Below are positions 1-7,900 of a DNA stretch of 64,000 bases, piece by piece. Both the position numbers and the translations under genes were made by a program. Numbering within the stretch: position 1 is the stretch's first letter; the number at the start of each line of letters is the position of its first letter. Below the pieces are notes generated by a model. It was not told the origin of the DNA, searched no databases, and was given only the letters and a program-made list of their open reading frames with translations. The DNA lies in assembly GCA_026928325.1 (NCBI GenBank), contig JAIXKS010000058.1, forward strand, positions 33,029-97,028, written 5' to 3'. This DNA comes from Chitinophagales bacterium (lineage in GTDB: Bacteria > Bacteroidota > Bacteroidia > Chitinophagales > Saprospiraceae).

Positions 1-1
1 G

Positions 2-196
2 GCCGGTATGATTACCGGAGGAATTACGGTATTAGCATGGATATATTTTGATCATCCGTTCAAAGATTGGTATGAATTAATACCGGGTTTTATACTTTCG
101 TGTCTCGTGCACATCATCGTATCAAAGATGACTTATCGGCCGGATCCCGATATCGACCAAGCATTTAATACCATGGAAACATTATTAAAATCATAA
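2..196 (+). CDS. Sodium/proline-type symporter, C-terminal fragment (cut by window edge)
   Basis: Only the last 64 residues are visible; the reading frame is open at the window start. The fragment begins AGMITGGITVLAW and contains a membrane segment around YELIPGFILSCLVHIIVSKM, followed by a short hydrophilic tail with an acidic PDPDID stretch. This pattern of an AGMITGG turn, a final transmembrane helix and a charged tail is typical of the C-terminus of PutP-like sodium:solute symporters (SSF family), which import proline or related solutes with sodium. The call rests on recognition of this short tail, so the substrate cannot be stated. Confidence 0.6.
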   Translation, partial: AGMITGGITVLAWIYFDHPFKDWYELIPGFILSCLVHIIVSKMTYRPDPDIDQAFNTMETLLKS

Positions 197-232
197 ATGC
201 GCCTATCAGACTTAGGTTCTTTCATCAACAAA

Positions 233-277
233 AACAGCACTTTATCTTCAACTATTCAATTTAGATAAAGCGCTGTT
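233..277. terminator. Hairpin between convergent genes, possible bidirectional terminator
   Basis: AACAGCACTTTATCT (233-247) pairs with AGATAAAGCGCTGTT (263-277) with one mismatch across a 15-nt loop. It lies in the 162-bp gap between the convergent symporter and SDR genes, where a shared terminator is expected. The T-runs are weak, so the role is inferred from position. Confidence 0.45.
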
Positions 278-358
278 ATAAAAATTTATACGAAAGTGAT
301 AATCAAATTCATCTAACCTTTCTATGAAGACAGAACCACTTTCATTTTCAATAAAAAC

Positions 359-1162
359 CTACTGTTTTAGCATTTGAGTCAAAACACCACCATCGACCAA
401 TATATCCGTTCCCGTAATAAAGGCGGCAGCATCACTCACTAAAAATTGAACCGTTGCTGCTATATCTTCCGGCTTACCATAACGACCGGCCGGCGTCATC
501 ATTAGCATTTGATTCATCTGCTCCGGATGTTCAGCTATCGCTTTTTCTGCCATAGGCGTCAAAATAACTCCTGGAGATAACGACAAGATACGAGCGCCTT
601 TTTTACCAAATTTCATCGCATGATGCTTCGCTATTAAGTGAACACCACGTTTAGCAAAGTTATACATGTTGTCCGAATTATTTTCTAAAAATGGCTCGAT
701 AATAGACCATGCATTTTCATCTTGTGGATTCAATAGCGCACCGTCATAGGCAGGATTGGGTGGAATCACATGACCCATAATAGAAGCGATCAAAATCAAA
801 ACCGAATTTTCAACAGCAATCTCATAAAATGCCTGAACCAACATGTCTGTAGCCAATAAGTCGATATCAAAAACGCGCTTAGGATTCTGAACCGTACCAC
901 TAACTCCTGCTGTGTGCACTAATCCTTTAAATATACCTTGTTTTTGGGTAAATTCAACTAAAGCATCAATCGAAGCTTTATTGGTAATATCACAAACAAA
1001 CCCAACAGCATCTAAACCGGCATTTTTCATTTTTAAAACGGTCTCATCTAAGGCCTCTTGCGCATAATCTGTGACGACCAATTTATAATCTTTTAAAGAA
1101 TAGGCAGTTACCGAACCAATACCTCCGGCACCACCGGTAATTACAATTACATTTTTATCCAT
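359..1162 (-). CDS. SDR family NAD(P)-dependent oxidoreductase
   Basis: A 267-residue classical short-chain dehydrogenase/reductase. The N-terminus has the dinucleotide-binding motif TGGAGGIG (about residues 9-16), an acidic residue at the end of beta-2 (VVTDY, suggesting NAD preference), a catalytic serine in LILIASIMG (about 126) and the catalytic pair in YNFAKRG (Tyr/Lys about 167-171). The C-terminal GTDILVDGG is the usual SDR ending. The insert between the catalytic Ser and Tyr is longer than in minimal SDRs, as in some hydroxysteroid-dehydrogenase-like members; the substrate is unknown. It is transcribed alone, convergent with the symporter. Confidence 0.85.
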   Translation of the reverse strand: MDKNVIVITGGAGGIGSVTAYSLKDYKLVVTDYAQEALDETVLKMKNAGLDAVGFVCDITNKASIDALVEFTQKQGIFKGLVHTAGVSGTVQNPKRVFDIDLLATDMLVQAFYEIAVENSVLILIASIMGHVIPPNPAYDGALLNPQDENAWSIIEPFLENNSDNMYNFAKRGVHLIAKHHAMKFGKKGARILSLSPGVILTPMAEKAIAEHPEQMNQMLMMTPAGRYGKPEDIAATVQFLVSDAAAFITGTDILVDGGVLTQMLKQ

Positions 1163-1223
1163 AAAATTATTTTTTAAATGTTTTCAACTCTATAAAAATA
1201 AAATGCAAAATTATGTCAAAATA

Positions 1224-1343
1224 TTACGAAGGAGGCTGATTAGCGTCATTTAGGATATTGATATCGATTGGAGTCACAAATCTACGATAGCCTTCTGGAT
1301 AAAATTCGCTTTGGAAAACCGGATAAAAAGAACATACACCTTT
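1224..1343 (-). pseudogene. Possible C-terminal remnant of an unidentified gene
   Basis: On the minus strand an open frame without a start reads about 39 residues, including SEFYPEGYRRFVTPIDINIL, and ends with a stop at 1224-1226. The residue composition looks protein-like. A stop closes the frame upstream at 1344-1346 and the MITE copy begins 45 bp further up. I read it as the tail of a gene lost during MITE insertion or rearrangement; I do not recognise the family and chance is possible. Confidence 0.25.
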
Positions 1344-1387
1344 TTAAGTAGGCATTCTTAACGATGTCGGATGATACAAACCTTTGG

Positions 1388-1537
1388 CTAGTGCTCTGTC
1401 TATAAAAAGACTTAAATTATAATGGAAGTTCTTTTTTAAAAGATCAAGGCAAAAAACGCAGGCATAGTGGTAGCTATGGTGCGTATTTTTAACGATGAGA
1501 TTTGAAAAAAGAACGGCATTTCATTAAGATTTTTTTG
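1388..1537 (-). mobile_element. MITE copy 1 (reverse orientation, far end decayed)
   Basis: Starts with CTAGTGCTCTGTC, followed by the A-rich TATAAAAAGACTTAAATTA stretch and the internal palindrome CATAGTGGTAGCTATG, in reverse orientation to most other copies. The distal end runs into TTTTTTTGTTGTCAACAAAA instead of GGACAGAGCACTAG, so one terminal repeat is lost. The rest of the 1163-1876 gap holds only the possible gene remnant and a promoter-like box. Confidence 0.8.
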
Positions 1538-1749
1538 TTGTCAACAAAAGGATCAATCGAATCAGAGAAGATAGAAAAAACAACATTGCACGATAACTAA
1601 GGTTTCGTGGCGGACGAAGTGTAAGCTATAAAACAGCTGAATCTAAACTAACAGTCTATATAAACATCGTATTAGCAATAGGTCGGAAGCGCTGATTCGT
1701 ATTTTGTATATTGGTAAGATATAAAAAATTAACATAGGGATTTATTTCG

Positions 1750-1757
1750 TATATTTG
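1750..1757 (+). promoter_or_regulatory. Bacteroidota -7 box upstream of hsdM
   Basis: TATATTTG matches the TAnnTTTG consensus of the Bacteroidota primary sigma factor. No good TTTG -33 element is seen at the usual 19-23 bp upstream. A start near 1764 would leave a leader of about 110 nt before hsdM. Confidence 0.4.
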
Positions 1758-1876
1758 CGTGTTAGCACGTAATGTAAAAAGGTCAACGACATATCAACAG
1801 TACATTGGGATAGTTTGCTGTCAACGCTCTGAACGAATTAATTAAATTTGAATAATGAATAACTGAAATAACACAA

Positions 1877-3562
1877 ATGGCGAAATCAAAGAAAGAAATC
1901 AAAGAAAAGCCCATTGAAGTTACCCTTTGGGAAGCTGCCAATAAACTAAGAGGAAGCGTAGAGCCTGCCGAATATAAACATGTTGTATTGGGACTCATTT
2001 TCCTAAAATTTGCCAGCGATAAATTTGAGGAACACCGAGCCAAACTCATAGCCGATGGCAAAGAAAAATACATTGAAATGCCAGAGTTCTACAATATGAA
2101 CAATGTGTTCTTTTTGGAAGAAACAAGCCGTTGGAGTTTCCTCATAAAAAAATCGAAACAAAACGACATTGCCCTGCTCATAGATACTGCCCTACACACC
2201 ATCGAGAAAAATAACAAAGCACTGAAAGGTGCTTTGCCCGACAATTACTTTTCTCGTTTGGGTTTGGATGTTACCAAATTAGCTTCTTTACTCGATACCA
2301 TCAATGATATTGACACCACCAAAGATCCCAAGCAAGATGTAGTAGGTAAGGTGTATGAATATTTTCTATCGAAATTTGCATTGGCAGAAGGAAAAGGCAA
2401 AGGAGAGTTTTACACACCCAAAAGTATCGTCAACCTCATTGCCGAAATGATAGAACCCTACAAAGGCATTATCTACGACCCTGCTTGCGGTTCGGGTGGA
2501 ATGTTTGTGCAATCCATCAAATTTATTGAAGCCCATCACGGCAACAAAAAAGAAATTTCCATTTACGGACAAGAATACACCAACACCACTTACAAATTAG
2601 CAAAGATGAATTTGGCCATTAGAGGCATTAGTGGAAACTTGGGCGAAAAAGCTGCCGATACCTTTGCAGACGACCAACACAAAGATTTAAAAGCCGATTA
2701 TATAATGGCAAATCCTCCTTTTAACCAAAAAGATTGGCGTGCCGAAAACGAACTCACAGACGACCCTCGCTGGCGAGGCTACAATGTACCACCTAAAAGC
2801 AATGCCAACTATGCTTGGATTTTGAACATGGTGAGTAAACTTTCCGAAAACGGAGTAGCAGGTTTTATCTTGGCGAATGGTGCATTGAGTGGCGGTGGCG
2901 AAGAATATAAAATACGCAGAAAGTTGATTGAAAATAATTTGGTAGAAGCGATTTTGGTATTGCCACGCAACTTGTTTTACACCACCGACATCAGCGTTAC
3001 TCTTTGGATTGTAAACAAAAACAAGAAAGCACAGAGCAAAAAAGTAGGAGAAGAAATCCGCAATTATCGGGACCGTGAAAAAGAAATCCTCTTTATGGAT
3101 TTACGCCAAATGGGCGAACCGTTTGAGAAAAAATACACACAATTTTCGGATGCTGATATTCAAAAAGTAGTCGGCACTTATCATCAATGGCAGACTTCTG
3201 GGTATGCTCCTGGGTATGATGAAGCTCCTGCTTCATCAAGTAAAACTCCAGCTTCATCAGATATAGGTAAAGCTGGAGCTTTACTCAACCCAGCTTTACT
3301 CAACCCAGATCTACTCAACCCAGCTTACCAAGACATTCCAGAATATTGCTATTCCGCTTCCTTTGATGAAGTAGCTAAGAAGGATTTTTCATTAGTACCG
3401 AGTAAATACATTGAGTTTGTAAACCGAGATGAGAATATTGATTTTGATGAAAAGATGAAAGCTCTGCAAAGTGAATTTGCCGAACTATTAAAAGCCGAAG
3501 CAAAATCAACAACTGAATTACTAACTGTTTTTAAAGATTTGGGCTATGAAATCAAACTATAA
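1877..3562 (+). CDS. hsdM: Type I restriction-modification system, DNA methyltransferase subunit HsdM
   Basis: A 561-residue N6-adenine methyltransferase subunit of a type I R-M complex. The N-terminal helical domain (about 10-150, including LWEAANKLRGSVEPAEYK) is followed by the SAM-binding motif DPACGSGGMF at 201-210 and the catalytic motif NPPF at 279-282. The C-terminal SASFDEVAKKDFSLVPSKYI is typical of HsdM. Residues 440-483 are an in-frame low-complexity insert (Ser/Pro/Ala-rich, then LLNPA-type pentapeptide repeats) that family members lack and that is encoded by a palindromic DNA repeat. The stop overlaps the hsdS start by 17 nt, so the two are probably translationally coupled. Confidence 0.95.
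   Translation: MAKSKKEIKEKPIEVTLWEAANKLRGSVEPAEYKHVVLGLIFLKFASDKFEEHRAKLIADGKEKYIEMPEFYNMNNVFFLEETSRWSFLIKKSKQNDIALLIDTALHTIEKNNKALKGALPDNYFSRLGLDVTKLASLLDTINDIDTTKDPKQDVVGKVYEYFLSKFALAEGKGKGEFYTPKSIVNLIAEMIEPYKGIIYDPACGSGGMFVQSIKFIEAHHGNKKEISIYGQEYTNTTYKLAKMNLAIRGISGNLGEKAADTFADDQHKDLKADYIMANPPFNQKDWRAENELTDDPRWRGYNVPPKSNANYAWILNMVSKLSENGVAGFILANGALSGGGEEYKIRRKLIENNLVEAILVLPRNLFYTTDISVTLWIVNKNKKAQSKKVGEEIRNYRDREKEILFMDLRQMGEPFEKKYTQFSDADIQKVVGTYHQWQTSGYAPGYDEAPASSSKTPASSDIGKAGALLNPALLNPDLLNPAYQDIPEYCYSASFDEVAKKDFSLVPSKYIEFVNRDENIDFDEKMKALQSEFAELLKAEAKSTTELLTVFKDLGYEIKL
3198..3323. repeat. REP-like palindromic repeat cluster inserted in frame in hsdM
   Basis: In order: two copies of CTGGGTATG (3198-3206, 3210-3218); a perfect hairpin of GATGAAGC (3218-3225) and GCTTCATC (3230-3237) with loop TCCT; a long stem of GTAAAACTCCAGCTT (3240-3254) with AAGCTGGAGCTTTAC (3270-3284), one mismatch; and three TACTCAACCCAG copies at a 15-bp period (3282, 3297, 3312). 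CTGGGT on the left and ACCCAG on the right are complementary, so the block is symmetrical. The same architecture occurs in hsdR at 5652-5746. Confidence 0.85.
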
Positions 3563-4691
3563 ACGATTAGGCGATTATATTCAAAAAGTGGATATCCGAA
3601 ACAGAGACTTGGAGGATTTGCCATTGATGGGTTTGAGTATTACCAAAGAATTTATTTCTTCTATTGCTAATACTATAGGAACGGATATGTCAACTTATCG
3701 AGTTATTGAAAGAAATCAATTTGCTTATGGACCAGTAACTTCAAGAAATGGCGATAAAATTACCATCGCTTTATTTTACGATTTTGATAAAGCATTAATT
3801 TCACAAGCTTATACACCTTTTGAAGTAACAGACCTCAATAAAATAGACCCTGAATATTTGATGATGTGGTTTCGCAGACCAGAGTTTGACCGTTATGCAA
3901 GATTTAAAAGTCATGGAAGCGCGAGAGAGATTTTTGATTGGGATGAAATGTGTAATGTTGAACTCCCTATCCCATCCATCGAAAAGCAAAGAGCCATCGT
4001 AGCCGAATACAACACCATCCAAAACCGAATAGACCTCAATAACCAACTGATACAGAAATTAGAAGAAACCGCACAGACGATTTATAGGGAGTGGTTTGTG
4101 GATGGAATTGATAAGGAGAATTTGCCGGAGGGGTGGGAAATAAGAGCTTTTACAAGTGCTGTGAAATTTAGTGGAGGTGGAACACCTGATACAACAAATG
4201 AATTATATTGGAATGGCCAATATCCCTTTTTTACACCGGCAGATATTTCTGATAGTTACTATTGCATAGAAACAGAAAAAACTGTTTCAGAACTAGGGTT
4301 GAAAAATAGCAGCACAAAATTGTATCCTAAGAATACAGTTTTTGTTACAGCAAGAGGAACAGTTGGGGCGATTGCTTTAGCCGGTAGTGATATGACAATG
4401 AACCAAAGTTGTTATGCAATTAGTGGTCAATATCTTTTCTTTACTCATCAACTCACTATAGAAACAATTAAGAAATTGAAAAATGAAGCAGTTGGTGCTG
4501 TATTCGCAGCATTAGTTACGAAAGATTTTGATTCACAGAATGTAATTTATCCTACTGAAAAGTTACAAGCAGCATTTGATACAAAAGTTTCTGTGATTTA
4601 TGAATTGATTTTAGTAAAATCAAAAGAAAACCAAAAATTGGAAGAATTGAAAGGGTTACTTCTTTCTAAATTAGCAACAATAGAAAATTAA
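3546..4691 (+). CDS. hsdS: Type I restriction-modification system, specificity subunit HsdS
   Basis: A 381-residue specificity subunit that would determine the split DNA target recognised by the HsdM/HsdR complex. It shows the usual two half-repeats: the first target-recognition domain ends in a conserved helix (PIPSIEKQRAIVAEYNTI, then LNNQLIQKLEETAQTIYREWFVD), and the second starts LPEGWEIRAF and ends with a helix containing ENQKLEELKGLLLSKLA. Family members are often 380-450 residues, so the length is normal. The start lies inside the end of hsdM. A 249-bp gap holding a decayed transposase separates it from hsdR. Confidence 0.92.
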   Translation: MKSNYKRLGDYIQKVDIRNRDLEDLPLMGLSITKEFISSIANTIGTDMSTYRVIERNQFAYGPVTSRNGDKITIALFYDFDKALISQAYTPFEVTDLNKIDPEYLMMWFRRPEFDRYARFKSHGSAREIFDWDEMCNVELPIPSIEKQRAIVAEYNTIQNRIDLNNQLIQKLEETAQTIYREWFVDGIDKENLPEGWEIRAFTSAVKFSGGGTPDTTNELYWNGQYPFFTPADISDSYYCIETEKTVSELGLKNSSTKLYPKNTVFVTARGTVGAIALAGSDMTMNQSCYAISGQYLFFTHQLTIETIKKLKNEAVGAVFAALVTKDFDSQNVIYPTEKLQAAFDTKVSVIYELILVKSKENQKLEELKGLLLSKLATIEN

Positions 4692-4716
4692 AAAAATTAA
4701 AAAATACAACCCAAAT

Positions 4717-4925
4717 ATGCATCACCGCAGGTCCATCCGATTAAAAGGATATGATTATTCGCAAGCAGAATTGTATTTTATTACGATTTGTTGTCAGTAT
4801 AGGGCGTGTTTGTTTGGTAAAATTGTTGATGGGAAAATGATATGCAACGATGCAATGAACAATCGTATCCAACCATTTCACAATACATGATTGACAATCC
4901 TGCAAAATGGATGAAAGATGAATGA
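4717..4925 (+). pseudogene. Decayed RAYT (REP-associated tyrosine transposase) remnant between hsdS and hsdR
   Basis: From ATG 4717 the frame reads HRRSIRLKGYDYSQAELYF then ITICCQYRACLFG, the typical N-terminus of a RAYT subgroup common in Bacteroidota, before it stops. The sequence from about 4874 to 4925 reads ISQYMIDNPAKWMKDE and stop in a shifted frame, which is the typical C-terminus of the same family. The catalytic middle, including the HxH motif, is deleted. The fragment belongs to a different RAYT subgroup from the one inside hsdR. It fills most of the hsdS-hsdR gap. Confidence 0.8.
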
Positions 4926-4940
4926 TAAATTTAATATAAT

Positions 4941-7900
4941 ATGAAATTCACCGAGGCACAATTAGAAAAAGCATTTGCTGAACTTTTGGCACAAGAAAAC
5001 TATCCGCACTCTTGGGGTGAAACCTTGGTGCGTGCGACTGATGATGTGCTGATAGAAGACGACTTAAAACGCTTTTTGATCAAACAATACCAAGCTGAAA
5101 ACTTGACAGAAACAGAAGCAAAGTCCATCATTTTGCAACTGAAAAGTTTGCCTGCATCGGATTTATACGAAAGCAACAAAAAGTTTATCAAATTACTTTC
5201 GGACGGATTTATTCTCAAAAGAGAAGACCGCAACCAAAAAGATATTTACATCAACCTGATAGATTTTTCAGGCTTGGAAAGGCATCGGATTGATAAAGAA
5301 AATTTACCTTTCATTTCTGCTGAAGCTGAAGTGAAATACGATACTTCTACAACCCACAGGGACAACAACATTTATCGTTTTGTAACTCAACTTGAAATCA
5401 CTGGCAACGAAAAACGCATACCGGACGGCATGATCTACATCAATGGTTTGCCCTTGGTAGTTTTTGAATTTAAAAGTGCCATTCGGGAGGAAGCTACTAT
5501 ACACGATGCTTTTGTACAGCTGACTGTTCGCTACAAACGAGATATTCCACAACTATTTGTATATAACGCTTTTTGTGTCATCAGCGATGGTGTAAATAAC
5601 AAAGCCGGTTCATTCTTTGCTCCGTATGATTTTTTCTACGCTTGGCGACGTCTGGGTGAGAGGAAGTCGCTGGGTGAGAGGAAGCTCCAGCTTCATTCTC
5701 TTAGCGACAAGCTGGAGCTTGCCGAAACCCAGCTTGTCGAAACCCAGAGAGAAGCCCAAGGGATAAACTCAATGTTTACACTGATTCACGGAATGCTCAA
5801 TCAACAAATCTTACGGGATATTATTCGCAACTTCATCTACATTCCTGACAATAGCAAGAAAGAAGAAAAAATAGTATGTCGCTATCCACAGTATTACGCA
5901 GCACGTGCTTTGTATGAAAACATTCAAAAAGCCCAAAAACCCGAAGGTGATGGAAAAGGCGGTACTTATTTTGGTGCTACCGGTTGCGGAAAAAGTTTCA
6001 CTATGCTATACCTGACAAGGCTATTGATGAAAAGCGAATACTTTGAAAGCCCGACTATTGTTTTGATTACCGATAGAACAGACTTAGACGACCAACTCTC
6101 TTCGCAATTCATCAATGCAAAAGGATTTATCGGTGATAACACTGTAGAAAGTGTAGAAAGTCGTGCCGATTTGAGAACCAAACTTCAAGGCAGACAAAGC
6201 GGTGGTGTTTTCTTAACGACGATACACAAATTTACAGAAGATACCCAGCTATTGACAGAACGCAACAATGTCATTTGCATTTCAGACGAAGCGCACAGAA
6301 GTCAGACAAATCTCGACCTAAAAGTAAAAATAACCGAAACTGGTGTGAAGAAAACTTTTGGTTTTGCCAAATACCTTCACGACTCTTTACCCAATGCAAC
6401 TTATGTAGGTTTTACCGGAACACCCATAGATGCTACCCTTGATGTATTCGGAAAAGTGGTAGATGCATATACCATGACAGAATCGGTAAGAGATGAGATC
6501 ACAGTTAGAATCGTTTATGAAGGACGAGCTGCAAAGGTAGCTTTGAATAATAGTGAATTAGAAAAAATAGAACGTTACTATGAAGAGGTTGCCGAGTTGG
6601 GATCAAATGAATATCAGATCGACAAAAGCAAACAGGAAACGGCAAATATGTATGCCATTCTTGGTGATCCTGACCGTTTGAAAGCCATTGCAGAAGATTT
6701 TGTTCAGCATTATGAAAACAGAATTTCAGAAGGAGCCACCGTAAAAGGCAAAGCAATGTTCGTGAGCAGCAGCCGTGAAATAGCTTATGAATTATACAAA
6801 AACATCATTTCATACCTAGCCACTCGAACCTCCAGCTTCGAGCAAAAAGAAAACTCCCACCATATCGACACCACCAACTACGCTCAATATTTCACTAAGA
6901 GTTTTGGATACCCCGAAGAATGGCATCGTAGAGATTTGCCGCATAGAAATAAAGAAAATTTGATTCAGTCTATTACATTTCGACTTGCTGACAGTTTACC
7001 ACAAAGTGTATTAAAGGATATTGAAGCAGAAATCAAGAAATTTTCTAGTGAGAAACGGGATATTGAAAAAAGGAAAAAATATGAATATTGGCTTGATAAA
7101 GGCTTAGGTTGTTGTGCATTAGCTAAAAGAGAAGTCGCCCAAGTTGTTCAAGATGCATTATTCCATCATAATGGAGACAAATATGATTTACTAGCTTGGA
7201 GCATTATGCCAAATCATGTACATGTTTTAATAAAAACAAAATCAGACTTACCTCGTATAATACAATCTTGGAAATCATTTACAGGAAAATGGGCATTAAA
7301 GAACAATAAAAAATTGAATTTAGGAATAGATGATGATGCCAAAGAATTTTGGATGCCTGAATATTGGGATAGATTTATAAGAGATGAAGACCATTTTAAT
7401 AATGCGATTAGATATATTTTAAATAATCCGGTAAAAGCAAAATTGCCTGAGTCCCATATTGCATATTTATATCGAGGCATGATACAAGAACTACAAGGAG
7501 GGACCCAACAAAAGCTACAACCCACGCAGGTAAGGATGGTTATGACAAGAAGCAAAGACGACCCTAAAGAACTTTGGGATATGTTAGGTACTTCAGAAGA
7601 TCGCAAAGAACTTGATCGACAGTTTAAAAATGAAAAATCCAATTTCAAAATCGCCATTGTCGTAGATATGTGGTTGACCGGCTTTGATGTTCCATTTTTG
7701 GATAGCATTTATATAGACAAACCGATCCAACAACACAACCTCATTCAGACCATTTCAAGAGTAAACCGAAAGTTTGAAGGAAAAAACAAAGGTTTGGTAG
7801 TGGATTACATTGGCATCAAAAAGCAAATGAACTTGGCTCTTGCTAAATACAACAAAGGCGATGAAGATAACTTTGAAGATATCGAACAGTCTTTAGTAGT

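Noticed and set aside
3282-3323. Tandem repeats as a CRISPR or replication iteron
   Set aside because: They lie within the hsdM coding frame and form part of a palindromic insert shared with hsdR.
6901-7480. Separate internal RAYT gene within hsdR
   Set aside because: No start codon or ribosome-binding site is evident before EEWHRRDLPH and no stop follows the domain, so a fused product is the simplest reading.
7214-7708. 164-residue minus-strand frame opposite hsdR
   Set aside because: Complete shadow of the conserved HsdR and RAYT reading frame.
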